Below are positions 12,001-26,122 of a DNA stretch of 64,000 nt, one piece after another (the first letter of the stretch is position 1; every line of letters starts with the position of its first letter). This stretch comes from Suillus spraguei (taxonomy: Eukaryota > Basidiomycota > Agaricomycetes > Boletales > Suillaceae), in NCBI GenBank assembly GCA_016800925.1, contig JABCPU010000058.1:62001-126000 (forward strand), given 5' to 3'. Position numbers and translations under genes: made by a program. The notes beneath the pieces were generated by a model. The model worked only from the letters and a program-made list of their open reading frames with translations, was not told the origin of the DNA and did no database searches.

Positions 12001-12785
12001 TAGGTTTTCCCCGTCGAAATGCCGAGTTAATGTTCAGTAGAATATATTCTCCTTCCAGCTACATCATTCTCGTCGCGTCCGCTTGCCTGTCATCACGACA
12101 GACGCCAGGGAGGAACTCGAGTCGTTTTGGTGGCAGACAAACACAACAATCAACAAAACATATGATCGCGGAAGACTCCCGCATCTGATAAGCACATGGA
12201 GTCTTGGCATACCTACATCACCGGGCCCGGACAATGCAGGTTACCGTTCAGTAGCCCGATTAATAAAGAGAGGGTGATAATTTTGACGATCTATTGCAAG
12301 AGAGTGAGATATCCACTTCCACCGTGACAAGCTCCTTGAAAGACATTTTTGTTAGTTTGACAGCGCAGGATCCCATGGCTAAGGAAATACATCTGGAACA
12401 AGACACGTATCATGACATAAACATGTAGGGAGGAAGAATGGATGACACTCGACTCAATGGCACGTATGCTCTTCCGGAGTCTTAAGCCACGGCGTGGACA
12501 TAGGCCCCGTTCGACGGGGATCTCCCGATCTACACGGTACGAGATATCCGGCTCCTAAACAAGGTGTCTGAATTCTGAATATTGAATCTTGGACGTGGAA
12601 GCATCTTGAATGGCGGAAGTACTTGTCCATGGAGTTTAGCAGTCGTGTAGGTTGACGTAAGTCATCCAGGATAAGTACTTGTTGGCCTGTTGGTCTACGC
12701 TGGTCAGCCCTATAGGAGTACGGGGTCTTCACATCACTCTTAAGACTTCAAGAGTAAAACTGTGCAGATTAAGCAAGATTGTGTA
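9082..12785. other. Gene-poor region, 3.7 kb
   Basis: No frame here shows a recognisable family or a convincing exon chain on either strand. From about 10740 to 11420 the plus strand is strongly pyrimidine-rich, which produces long hydrophobic but meaningless frames. Within it, about 11080-11125 (TTCATCATAGATTCATCTCT core) closely matches 27755-27795 in the 3' flank of the orphan gene, and GCATGTACGA recurs near 11402 and 28013. It is therefore partly a fragment of the same dispersed repeat. A minus-strand frame at 12454-12732 is open but not recognised. Confidence 0.5.
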
Positions 12786-14048
12786 CTATACATCCAGACC
12801 CTCCCGTTTCGCCTCTATCTCCTCTAGTGTCGGTCGTTTGGGAGCGACGATATTGCTACGCCCTGAGCTCGCATACAGGATTTCAGCCTCACCGAGCGCC
12901 CCGGGGGTGTATGGTGTCTCTGATCCAGTCTTGTAGATATTCCCCTGCTTGGAAGGGAACGTCGATGAGGGGACTTGTAGAAGGTGGTCTGGCGTCCGAG
13001 TGAGGTATAGCCGATGTAGCGAGTCTTCAGCCGCCTGTAGTATCTACAGTAAGATGATGACAGATAGGTATACCTGGAGGGTGCTTACCCGGTATTCTGC
13101 CATCTTCAACGAACTACCGAAACCTTCACCAAGCTTATCCTGTCCAGAAAAAATGCCCACTACAAACACAGGCGAATTCGAATAACGACCAGTCTCCTTG
13201 AGTAATCTGTACAGCAAAGGTTCTTCAGTTCAATGAAACACAAACATTATATCCAACCAGCATACCTAGATTTTGGACGTTCATGACCGAATTTTTCGAC
13301 AGTTTCTATGAGGGCTCGTTTTGGGTCACGAAATTTGATCATACTCCGCAGGTCAACCTGCCTACTCAAGAAAAACGACTGGACAAATTTCCGTGCAGAT
13401 TGAAGTGATATTTCTTGGTAAACGAGGGCAGTTATTGCCCTCGGTATTGATGCTAATGCATCCGAGTGCAGCAGTGCTGGGGACATCGGTGTCGTGGGCT
13501 AAAATGGTGGATCAGTGACAAGGAACTTGTACTGTAAACATTTAATGCTCTACCTGTCTATGCCACCGCAGTAGAGGTACTGCGCCCATTTCCTGAGCAA
13601 CACTCGCGCACGTCAATGGACCAACGTGAGCGCTGACTGCAGCCTTTAAAACGCGAGTCGGCAAATGTGGGTATGCGGCATGAAGATGTTCAGATGCAAA
13701 TAGACCCATCAATGCATTTCCTAGCGTCGCAAGATTTGCGTTTGTCGGGGGTGTAGGGCTCGAAGGGTAATATTTAGCATGAAGATTGACGAACGACTTG
13801 TGTGTGCAAGCGCGTCGAACTACGTCTGCCGACGACAAAACGTTTGCAAGGCCTATTCGATGAGCGAACGCGGTGAGGGCAGATGCAGGAGGGGGTTGGA
13901 GAGTCGCCCATGACTCCGGGTCAAAGAAATTCGGTTTGCCAGACTCAGGTTTGAGGATGGCCTCTTTTGGCGGAAACTGCTTGAGTTGTGAAGTGGAAAC
14001 AGCTAACTTTGAAGCAGAGGAATAAAGGCGTTTTGAGACATGACCCAT
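12786..14048 (-). CDS. MRPL3: Mitochondrial large-subunit ribosomal protein mL44 (MRPL3, RNase III fold)
   Basis: Structural protein of the mitochondrial large ribosomal subunit, built on an RNase III-like domain followed by a double-stranded-RNA-binding domain. The start is the ATG at 14048 (MGHVSKRLYSSASK), a basic and Ser-rich presequence typical of mitochondrial import. Residues about 60-165 hold the RNase III-like fold (RRACTHKSF, LATLGNALMGLF, YPHLPTRVLKAAVSAH). The second exon gives ARKFVQSFFLS. The third exon gives SPVFVVGIFSG and LGEGFGSSLKMAEYR, a dsRBD strand/helix. The fourth continues AAEDSLHRLYL and ends EEIEAKREGLDV at 12786. The catalytic acidic signature of true RNase III is replaced, as is usual in mL44. 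Four exons, roughly 360 residues. It is divergent from the RhoGAP gene. Confidence 0.9.
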
Positions 14049-14540
14049 TGGCAAAAATTAACACAGAATGAGTCGTGTTCGACACTGGAGCCGTCGTCTT
14101 CTGATGCTGACCCCGTTAGACTTGTTTCCGCCCAAGCCAGCTCAAACCAAAAATTAGTCCAATGTCATTTCGGCAAACTCCGCAATAAGTACACATAACC
14201 GGTCCCCATTGCAAGATCGTCTGCTCACTTTTTATACATAATTTTTTATTCACCGTTGAGCCTAGCTAGCTTATAGATATTATATGCATCTCAGGAGTAG
14301 CGTTACAATATTTTTTTGAACACAGTGGTACATGTTTGGGCGACAGCTGCAGGTAGAGCGGCCACTCCTACCCGATATGTACGCCACGTGGAAATATTGT
14401 TACTGCCTGAAGGCCCTGAGCACACCTTGTCGTCTAGTACCCGTACCCCAACGTTGGAGCAGTGCGCCTGAACACTATTTTACTCAAAACTATTTCTTGG
14501 ACATAACCAGACTACTGTTCGAAGTATCCGATATTCATTC
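14049..14540. promoter_or_regulatory. Divergent promoter of MRPL3 and the F-BAR/RhoGAP gene
   Basis: 492 bp between two start codons on opposite strands. Contains a CACGTG E-box at 14385-14390 and an AT-rich segment near 14225-14315. No further gene seen. Confidence 0.4.
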
Positions 14541-17500
14541 ATGGCAGTACTATCCCTGCCGTTAACATTTACTAACTCGTTCTGGACTCAAGATTATCGG
14601 AAAGGCTTGGAAGTTTTGTATAATAAGCTTGAACAGGTAAGTGCGCGTCTCTAACTTAGCGCATTGATCTCATATCTTGATAATTCAAGGGTGTAGTGGA
14701 GAACAATGAAATTGTCGCATTCATAAGAGTGAGTTCTTTCGTGATACTTCAGATGTCCTGAAACGAGATATTGCAGGCTCGTGCAGCCGCCGAGGCTCAA
14801 CTTGCAGCATCATTGCAACACCCTGTAACAATTGGCTCACATGGTCGGTGAATGTGGCCTCTGCTGAAACCGCAGGCTAACCTCCTGCAGGCGCCGGCTT
14901 TAACAAGGATGATGGAGCTTCGTTGTTGATGGCCTTCCGTGGACTTCAGGCAGAGTCGGAAGCACAGGGCCAAGTTCACACAGACATTTCCAAGGACCTA
15001 CGGGCTATTGTAGCAGACCCGTTCAACGAATGGGCTCGTGGATACGAGGTAGATATGCAGGCACCATATTGTCCACTCGTGATCTCATTCCTTTGCAGGA
15101 GCGCCTTTCATCCAGCAAAGCTATGGTTATGAACAACTGGCTGCGTGCCTATGAAGATTCACAGAAGGAGGTATGTGTTGGCAAGAGACAACACAGGTCA
15201 TAAGCACGAGATACTCACCCAAACTGCTCAGGTTATTAAACTAAAGAGCTCTTACCTGCAAAAGACACGTCGGGCAGATGAGGCGGAGGATGAGTGAGTA
15301 CTCCTGTCTTATCACTACCCACCAAACCTGATACAACGTTCTTTACCAGTGTGAAGTTTGCACCTAACAATGATCTGGGGGATCATTACACGACCTCTCC
15401 GCGCCATTTGCCGCGTGACAAGACTACGCAACCACAGCGCTCGGCTACGGTGACTGAGCGCATTGCCCAGCGCTTCAAGGAAATTCAGCGCAAGGCTGCT
15501 GGTACCTCGAATTCAGGCGTGGAATCCGATGCAACAAGCGAGGCATCAGAAGAGAAGGCTTTCACGAAAGTGGACAAAGGCAAAAGGAGAGCAGTGGAAT
15601 CGCCGTCGCCTAGTGTAATGGAATCTCCGCCACCGCTGTCGCCTCCCTTACCTCCTGCAAAGTTGGAAATCACGTCCCCGTTAATCATGGAAGCACCCCT
15701 GCCTCCGACACCCATTCTATTGGCAGGTCTGTCAATACCCCCGGCTTCCGTCTCTGCACTACTTTTACGAGCTGCAACCGAACTGAAGCCACGATCCATC
15801 CGGTTCCCCTTACTCGGAGAATATTCAGACTGCTTCACGGGTGAAGAGTTTGTTGCTTGGTTGAATACCAATGTACCAGGCTTTGATGGCAATCTCGATC
15901 GGGCTGAAGATGCCGCAAGGGAGCTGACAGAAAGAGATGGTCTCCTTCGTCGTATTGGCGAGTTTGGTAATGGGTTTGAGCATTCCGATGAAGCGTACTA
16001 TCAATTCCGACCAAAGGTGGGTGTTGATTCGATATAACGATGAAGTGCTCAGTTACATCACCAGGCTTTCGAACTTGGATCCGAAACAGAAGCCGTATCA
16101 TCATCCATACCGAAGCGTAACCTTGCACCTCTGGCGGATAACCTGATCAAGCGCTCGAACAATTTCGTGAACGTCGTTACAAAGGCCCTGAACTCCAACG
16201 CACAGGCTGAACCCGCTCATATCAGGCTTCGCGAGGAGGCCGAAGAGGCCGACAAAATCTATCGTGTCGCTGTCAGAAAACTTGACAGACAAAGGCTTGG
16301 TCTCGAAGAACGTATCGAGGAAACTTTGAAAACCCTCCAGAGAGGGGAGATGGAGAGGCTGAGAGCCGTCAAGACAGGTAAGCCCTCGTGAACCACACAT
16401 CAAGGACATGAATCCAAGCCGTTGCAGTACTACTTCAGTACCAAGGAACCTTGGCCACCATACCCAAGGCACTCGAACCATCCATTGAACGTTCTGCCAC
16501 TTTGGTTACCTCATACCAGCCCGACGGGGATCTGACCGCACTCATGGAACGCTACCGCACCGGTCCCTTCAGACCCGCTCCACAGCTGTATGAGTCTGTT
16601 GCGCATGATGAGTCAGACGTAGTCTTTGGTATTGACCTGCGTAAGTGGGCTGAGGGTGGTTGGAACGCACTTACCTCTGGTGAGGAGAAGAAGGATTTAA
16701 TCCCGCCAGTGCTGACGGCGTTGCTCAATGCGTTGACCGAGACATATAACCGTCTGCCAAATGACTCAGGTGAGTGGTATCTGTCGTGCAGAGTCATGCA
16801 GAGCGTGAGATGCTTGTCCAGAAAAACGGAAAGCCTGGATTTACGAAGTTCCACTTCCTGCGTTGCATCACCTTAGAGAGGCTCTTAATGCCGTTCCTCC
16901 TGAACAGCCTTTCTCGCTCGAGATGCTTGTCAAATACGATGCTCCCGTGCTCGCAGGTGGTATCAAGTTATGGGCTCTTGAGCTTGATCCGCCCCTCGCT
17001 CTTTGGGAGGGATGGGATGATATCAGGAAACTCTATCCTACAGGTAAGTTGATACATGTACCGGCAGCTTTAAAAACTAATTGCGAGGATAGTTGGGTCT
17101 GCAAAAGCTGATGTGGATGTTTCGGAAGAACAACACCTCCAGGACTTGCAAGTGGCTCTTCAACGTCTGCCGAAGGTCCATCTCTACGTCCTAGACGCTA
17201 TTGTCTCTCATCTCAGAAAGTACGTCTACTACATGTTTTCACGATAAATTTCTAAATTGCGCTGTAGTTTGATTCAATCAACAAGTGTGGAGGAATCAGA
17301 TGACATCTACTTCACGAAATTGGCTCTGTCCATCGGCCGCAGTACGTTCTTAGTTACACGACTCTCAATGCAGAACTGACTCGGTCTAACAGCGATCATC
17401 AAACCCAAAGTAGAGACGGAATTATCCATTCAAGACCGTCACCCTACGCGTAAGTGGTTGTTCCATTCATTATGACCATTATTTCATACTCCAGGCTGTG

Positions 17501-18519
17501 TAGTTTTGTTCATTGATCTGCTCAAGAACTATGATGGTATTCTCCCGCCTACTATCGCCAGGAAGAAGCGGGAATCCGAGCGACGTGTCCCAATCCGGAA
17601 GCGCACAGCACCTGTTGACATGCGTATGAGCCGAGGCAGAATCTCCGTCGGTGCTCCATCTCGGGAGATCTTGGCTGCCCAGCAAGCAGCACAGAGAGTA
17701 GCTGCTCAGGTTCCGGACGCGACAATCCCTGAGCCTATTCCAGGAGCTCCACGTGCTGCAGTCCGCGCTTCACCGATCTCAGAATCGAAGAGCTTCGACA
17801 CTGAACCAGAAACGTCTGATGTAGCTGTCGAGGAACGTGAGCAATTTGACCGTACTGAACCTCCTGTTGTTGAAGACGACTCTACGCTCCAACGTCCCGA
17901 GTTCAAGGAGCCACCCCCTGAATTCGATGAACCCCCCAGGCCTACATTCAAGGAACCGCCTCCGGAAGTTGATGATGTCCCTAGCATGCAGCCTACTTCC
18001 TTCGTTTCTCCGCCTGCTCCATCGCTCCCCGTGATGAACGAGAAGCCATCTTCGCCTGCCGTGTCCGTGACGCCTGCTACGCCCAACAACCCAATCAAGG
18101 CACTCAGACGCAACTCAGCCGTGCGTTCTGGCAATGCATCGCCAGCGCGTAGTCCGTCTCCCCTCACTTCACCTGCCACGCCTGCTATTCCAGCAGAAGA
18201 TCAGGCTCTGGGCATCGGAAGAACTAGTTTGTCAAGGCATTCCTCTGGACAGGCGGCGATGGTCCGCGGTCCGCGTATATCCCGTGGCCCACGAACGGCT
18301 GGTGGGGGGAGTGTAAGCAGCATGGTGGCGAACTTGAATAGAAGTTCGATTTCAAAGTCTCCACCTCCGTCCCCGAACTACAAGAGGCTCTCTGGTGGGA
18401 CAACACGTCCGGTATCGATGCTGGGGGCTGCAGACGGGAAAAGCAAGGTTGGTAGAGGTGGTGCTTTCTCCAGAAGGACCATGGCTAGTGATGCAGAGGA
18501 TGAGGTGGTTGACAGATGA
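14541..18519 (+). CDS. RGD2: F-BAR / DEP / RhoGAP protein (Rgd2 type)
   Basis: Predicted Rho-GTPase-activating protein acting at curved plasma membrane, with the domain order known from yeast Rgd2. The ATG at 14541 opens MAVLSLPLTFTNSFW, the start of an F-BAR domain. That domain continues over short exons (EVLYNKLEQ, AARAAAEAQLAASLQHP, SLLMAFRGLQAESEAQGQVH, WLRAYEDSQKE, LKSSYLQKTRRADEAED). A low-complexity insert is followed by a DEP domain (FPLLGEYSDCFTGEEFVAWL ... LLRRIGEFGNGFEHSDEAYY), then the second F-BAR half as a coiled coil (EEADKIYRVAVRKLDRQRLG). The RhoGAP-like domain runs from YEVPLPALHHLREAL through LPKVHLYVLDAIVSHLRKL to LLKNYDGILPP. A Pro/Ser-rich tail of about 330 residues ends at 18519. 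The usual GIFR.SG arginine-finger loop is not visible. Confidence 0.88.
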
Positions 18520-18767
18520 GGTGGTCGACAAAGTATGAGGTTTTGCTGCATGATTCGGATCCATGGAACAGCAATCTATTTCAGAATATGCCCCTTGATT
18601 TACAATAACTTATGTCACAAGTGCTGTCTGTGTTTCAATCAGAGCGATTCTTTTCCAGCTCCAACTAAAGTACCGCCCCAAGGTTTGCGATATCTATGTT
18701 ACAATTATGTAGATTAAGGCGAACAAGTACAGTGATACAAATGTGGAATACAAATCTCTACAGAACA

Positions 18768-19450
18768 CTAGACCTCTTGTGAAGCACCCTCCTTCTTGCC
18801 CTTGCTGGTTTTCGTAGGAAGAAGTTCTGGGTTGATGAATGGTACGACACCACCTTGGCTGATAATGACATCACCAAGGAGTTTATTCAGCCTAACGAAC
18901 ACAAACATGAATATCATATTAAGAGTTAAGTGTAGAAAAACTGACTCTTCGTCATTGCGAATGGCGAGTTGAAGGTGACGTGGAACAATACGTTGTTTCT
19001 GTTTATGGTTCAACAACGCGTACTATGAAAAAATGGATGTCACGGACTTTGTTATCACGGGCGGCATTGCCAGCAAGCTCCAGAATTTCAGCGGCAAGAT
19101 ACTCCAAGACGGCAGCAAGGTATACTGAGTAATTGTCAGCCTTATATTTGCAACCATATAGCAGATTTGACGCACCAGGAGCGCCAGCGCCAACACGCTG
19201 TGCGTAGTTGCCCTTCTTCAACAGTCTGTGGATACGGCCGACAGGGAACTGAAGACCGGCTTTTGATGAACGTGACTGAGCCTTCGAATCGCTACCGGTC
19301 TTTCCAGATGATGATTTTCCACTGTTGAAGGAATATGGGTTTCCTGCGCTTAGCCAGGGGCAGATATGCGACTTACGCCTTTCCCTTTCCAGACTGCATG
19401 AAAGTCATTCAGTTGAGGACTTCAACTATTGTAAAGCATATACTCACCAT
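18768..19450 (-). CDS. HTA1: Histone H2A
   Basis: Core nucleosomal histone. The exons read M / SGKGKA / [18 protein letters not shown] ... [20 protein letters not shown] ... [26 protein letters not shown] / [18 protein letters not shown] / [14 protein letters not shown] ... ASQEV. NYAQR, NAARDNK and the full-length tail identify canonical H2A rather than H2A.Z. The C-terminal SQE motif is the DNA-damage phosphorylation site found in fungal H2A. The start codon alone forms the first coding exon (19448-19450), immediately followed by GTGAGT. The second exon is only 17 nt (19377-19393). The stop is at 18768-18770. It converges on RGD2 and is divergent from the M50B-like gene. Confidence 0.95.
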
Positions 19451-19860
19451 GTTTTTGAATCAGACAAGCAGTTAACGGCAAAAATGAGATGTGGTAGAGG
19501 GGAGAAGCAAGTGTGGCAGGCCATACAACTTCCCAAGTGCCTAGACTTTATTGGATTGGATTCGCACTCCGCTCAAAACTGCAATCAACGCGTTCGTGTG
19601 TGACACGTGACTGACGCGCCCTTCTTCTCCCACGAAAACTGAGTACTGAACCTTTACGGAAACGGACATTACAGGGCTTGAGTGAGGCGGGGTTTGCTGT
19701 GACTTGTACTTTAAGTACTTTCAAGCCTTGAGGCATCCACGAGGAAATCGACTCTCAAAATTCGCGTTCACCTCCTTGTGCTGTCCTCGATCTCTTGTTT
19801 TTCTGCTATTTCTTTTGTTTGGAGAACCTTCATCAATACGGCAGGCTTTCTGCCAACCCA
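19451..19860. promoter_or_regulatory. Divergent promoter of H2A and the M50B-like protease
   Basis: 410 bp between start codons, with a CACGTGAC element at 19604-19611. Open frames here are short and not supported. Confidence 0.4.
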
Positions 19861-21243
19861 TGTATTCAAGGGATGTTCCCATTGCTACCCAGGCGCCCCA
19901 AACACCACCGCTCAGCCCAACTCACGACCAGGTTCGTGTATTTTTTATGACGCCTTAAAGTAATACCTACCGCATGGCTTAACTGTGCTAACCTTTCTCA
20001 GATAGTCGTTCTATACGTTGTACGTCTTTTAAATCCAAGTACTCTTCCAGAGCATCTTGTGTTTAAACTCCCCACAGACCGTTGTTTACGCCGTGGTTAT
20101 ATTCGGAATCTGGAATATACCAGTCGCACGGACTCTAATTAACCCGCTCAAACTCTTCACTATTGGGTGGCATGAGTTTTGCCACATCGTAGCGGTGAGT
20201 TTGTCTCGCTGCCAGGCACAGCTTCTGTTTGAATAATGCTGTTCGGTGTCCAGGCCGTCCTGACTGGAGGGACCATATCATCGGTAACGATCGATCCAAA
20301 TTTAGGTGGTACGGCTGATCTGTTCTGATTCCCAATCGCATCTTATAATCAGCACAATAACAGGTGCAACCATTGTCGAGGGCGGCCGTCCACCAATCAT
20401 ACTCGCAGCAGGGTATGTGGGATCAAGTGTCTTCGGTGGCGCCTTCATACTGGCCGGCTTTGATTCTCTCGTCGCCAAAATTCTCAGCTTTGTCCTTGGC
20501 CTGGGGCTTGTCACACCGTTGGTTCTTGTGCGAGACAAGTTGTGAGCCTGAAAAACCTCAGCTTACTTCCACGGATGCTCTGACTCCGATGCAGGACTAT
20601 CTTGCTCACATTGTTCTATGAGGGTTTACTTGTTGGCTTCTGGTTTATCGGACATGCGTGAGTGGAGCGATTCGATGGCATCGCCTTGGTGCTGAAACAT
20701 GAACAGGCAAGCCCTTCGATGGTATTGCTTATTCGTCGGCGTTATGAAGTGTGTATCGATGCTGTATATATCGTGAGAGCTCAGCTAACGAAGGTTGCAA
20801 TTCCAGCACGTTCTATGTTATTTGTATGCTTCAATCCTTTTCCTATATCACCCATTAGCTTGATTCGTTGTAGGGGACTTAACAGATGACAAGTTCTTTC
20901 GAAAAGCGAACGATTCTGACTGCACGCAGTTCAATCTTATGTTTCCACGAATACCTGCGCACGGTGATTCTTTACGTTGTCATCCATTGGATGAAGCTGA
21001 TCAAATTGTTCAGTGTGGGCTTGCTTCTGGATAATGTTCCAGACAGGAGTGTGCATATCGTTTCTATTCATAGGAATAGTTTCATTCAAGGTACGTTATA
21101 GCCTTTTCGATGATCGCAAACCCTACAGCGTGTATCCAGCTATCGACAGAGGATATGAACACGCAAGCAGGTGAGTAGTTCATTCCGGTCCTCGTTGCAG
21201 TGGTAGCACTGACTACGGTGCAGCTGTTTTCTTGCCAACATGA
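19861..21243 (+). CDS. Peptidase M50B-like membrane protein
   Basis: Integral membrane protein of the M50B-like family, related to site-2-type zinc metalloproteases. The ATG at 19861 begins MYSRDVPIATQ. A first hydrophobic helix (TVVYAVVIFGIWNI) precedes the metal motif GWHEFCHIVA, a classic HExxH. Further segments follow: PPIILAAGYVGSSVFGGAFI, ILSFVLGLGLVTPLVLV, ILLTLFYEGLLVGFWFIGHA, CLFVGVMNTFYVIWDLTDD, then PRIPAHVWACFWIMFQ and VCISFLFIGIVSF. About ten short exons join in phase, one of them only 18 nt (IVVLYV). The last two junctions are less certain; the best reading ends DMNTQAAVFLPT at 21241-21243. About 250 residues with five or six membrane spans. The substrate is unknown. Confidence 0.82.
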
Positions 21244-22090
21244 CGATAGCACAGCTCCACGAGTACGAAAATGACCCTTGCACACATAGAATTCACGGAC
21301 TTTTGTCGTTCACATGCGGACTCGTACGATTGGAGAGTGGTTCAATTACATGTATCTTTTATCCTTGCTGCACCATTTACCCCGCCCAATATCTATACCA
21401 CATATGACAATGCGGATTCATACTATCAGTGACAATGATTGTTCGTATCTCCTGATGCACTATTCTCATCTTCGTAAAATGCTCGCTAACTTAATGTAAT
21501 TATAGCTCTCGCACACTGGGATCACTGTTAAGTTTTTTTACATGAGGGAAGATAATATATAGCTATGGCCTACTTGTGTCACTGGCACCTGTTTTGCTGA
21601 AGTTCAGAGCCATTTGTGACGGTGATCTTGGTGGATAGCACTGATACTATAATAATGGACTTTGCCACTTTGTACGAGGTCGTGGAGCTCCTCATCTCCT
21701 CAGGTAAATAAGTGTCGAAGGGGTCAATCTACAAGAAATCAATGTTTGATGACACGATCATATGGCCCTAGCCACAATGAGAAACACAACGGCTGGGAAC
21801 CCCTTTGCATGACCGACCACCGTGATTTCCACGCCTACCTTATAACATAACCATCGCTTTGGCGTGTTTGATTTAATTTTAGGTTTTACAGGAGTATACA
21901 TTTGGCATATATCGCGTTGTGTCCAGAATACTCAACGGCTACTGTACATATGAACCCAGTGACCGATATTTACGAAATAGTGTATTGCGCAAAGGGATAG
22001 TCGTGATATAGAATAATGCATGGTGCAGACAGCAAGGATGACGGTGCAATGGCGTAAATAGAAAGTCATGTCAGAGTTCTTCATTTCGGA
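21244..22090. other. Spacer between convergent genes
   Basis: About 850 bp between the 3' ends of the M50B-like gene and FIS1. No conserved frame, RNA gene or repeat recognised. Confidence 0.4.
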
Positions 22091-22772
22091 TTATTTGCGG
22101 GTTGCTCGCCGTATGAGACCCGCGATGAGGAGGGTGCCGACTGCGGCTACACCGCCTGCAAGTGCCATACCCACGTATCCCTCTGCGCATCCAGATCAGT
22201 AAGGCGTGGAAATACTCCAAAAATGACGTACCTCGCGTAACACCCTTGTCTATTAGTGATGCTAGACTTTGCGCCTGCAGATTGGTGGGCTCCCGTGAAA
22301 GCAGGAGGTCTGCGCATTGAGTATAAATAGCCAAGAAAATAGTATAGGGAGGCGTGTCATTGACATACCGTTGAAGCTTCTTGCATCCGTAAAGTTGCCC
22401 ATCTTATAGTATCCAAGTGCTAGGTAGTACAAGCACTCTCGCCGTCTTGACGGCTCTGTCCGGTATATTTCTGTGCAAGCGTCAAGTCGGACATCGCGGA
22501 AAGGAGATGCCAGAACAACGCGAACCTTGCAGCAGTCGCACACCCTCGACCTGGTTTTCACGTACTGGGCTTTTCACTAACCCCCATGCATAGTTGAATT
22601 TAGTCTGGACGGTGATGTGAGATTGCCCAAGCTCCTTCTCGTATTGTAGCCGAAGGACCTGTATAACAAAATTTTAAAGATAACAACTTGAGTGCAGACG
22701 CGTGCGTACCTCTATCTCGTCGTAAGATAATGAGACTTCAGCGTCAGCAGCGTATGGAAGGTCTGTAGGCAT
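22091..22772 (-). CDS. FIS1: Mitochondrial fission protein Fis1
   Basis: Tail-anchored adaptor of the mitochondrial and peroxisomal outer membrane that recruits the fission machinery. The ATG at 22772 opens [19 protein letters not shown]. The next exon gives [20 protein letters not shown] and NYAWGLVKS, the typical N-terminal TPR-like helices. Then come [20 protein letters not shown] and [33 protein letters not shown] and the C-terminal anchor [18 protein letters not shown], followed by the basic end LIRRATRK at 22091. Length (about 155 residues) and layout match the family. It is divergent from the U2AF gene with only 144 bp between start codons. Confidence 0.95.
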
Positions 22773-22916
22773 AACAGAACAAGTTCAAGTGGCTAAGTTT
22801 CTCCAGTGGCAGCAGCGCTGCGTCGGATCCGGACCCGGCTGACGTAACTTTTTCGCATCGCCAAATGCTTGCACCCCTTCTTGAACACGAACCACAATCA
22901 AGCAAAAGACTCAAAT
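22773..22916. promoter_or_regulatory. Compact divergent promoter FIS1 / U2AF
   Basis: Only 144 bp separate the two start codons, so both 5' UTRs and both core promoters must lie here or overlap. No TATA box is evident. Confidence 0.5.
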
Positions 22917-25046
<2,130 letters not shown>

Positions 25047-26013
25047 TTGATCACTCCATTTGGGAGGTTGGAAGTGGTTATCTAGTTGCTCAGCCGTATG
25101 TATGCCCTGTACCGCTCCTGATGTTGTTTCGTACAGATGCTTTGATTTCGTGCAAATGAAGTGCCTCATGGCGATACGATAATCACTCGAGTGTTGTCGT
25201 TATAGAGTTTGATGACCGTTCAGTAGTTTCTTCATTTTCTTTGTGCAGCTCCCTTGAGGATTCAAGAGATTTTTCACAATACGTGAGCTAATGACATGCA
25301 CTTCCACCCTCGGATAGCATCCACTGTCATTGCCATGTGTTCTGATGAAGAATGCCATCGCTTCACTAATATGCCACGTAAATTGCATTCGGTGATGTCC
25401 TTCCTCTCATTCGTAAGGGTGATGGACGACTACGAGCTCGTATCACAGATTGTAACTAGCAAAATCATAATTGCAAGGAGTTTATGCATCTCACTTCAGT
25501 CGTAATCGACTGCGACTGCGACCACATCGCACTACCAGGGATTACTTGTCAGCAGAAGCAGAAAGTTGTTGGTATCAAGGTGAACACTAGAAGGGCCATC
25601 GCAAAGAACTCATGACTCGCCTATCGTGTGCGCCTCGACTATCGCTGCCCTGTCAGTTCACCCCTTCCCTTTACCGCCCGGCTGCTTTGACGGGATTGTA
25701 TTGCACATCATAGCGGCCTCACAAAACACGTCCACCAGGGTTCTGCGTGGTTTACTGCACAGTACAAACTTCTGCGCCACAATAACAGACAAGATCGGCA
25801 TACATGTTGAAGGCAACCACTCCGGGGCATTTGCGATCTATGGGACATCGATGCTATGCACTCTGCTTAAATTCCGGGGGAACTTCAGATGGTGGAACCA
25901 TGTACAACGAAATTATATACTGGTTGATTTTCTGAACACGTGACGAGCGCGTCGCGATCGAGTCTGTTTATCGCCCGCGCACAAACTTGAATTTTGTGGG
26001 CAAATTCCAGGAG
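25047..26013. other. Spacer upstream of the orphan gene
   Basis: Nearly 1 kb with only short unsupported frames. A CACGTGAC element at 25937-25944 lies about 75 bp upstream of the TATA box of the orphan gene. Confidence 0.4.
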
Positions 26014-26021
26014 TATAAATA
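26014..26021 (+). promoter_or_regulatory. TATA box of the orphan gene
   Basis: TATAAATA lies 102 bp before the chosen start ATG, in a good position for a core promoter. It is the element that has decayed in the pseudogene copy at 5231-5238. Confidence 0.65.
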
Positions 26022-26122
26022 CGGCATGCGCTCGCGAGTATCTTGCTCCCTCAGTTTACCCTCTTCTAAGCGTACCAGCATATTCTTACAATCTTCACCT
26101 CTGTCAATCAGCATCCATCATC

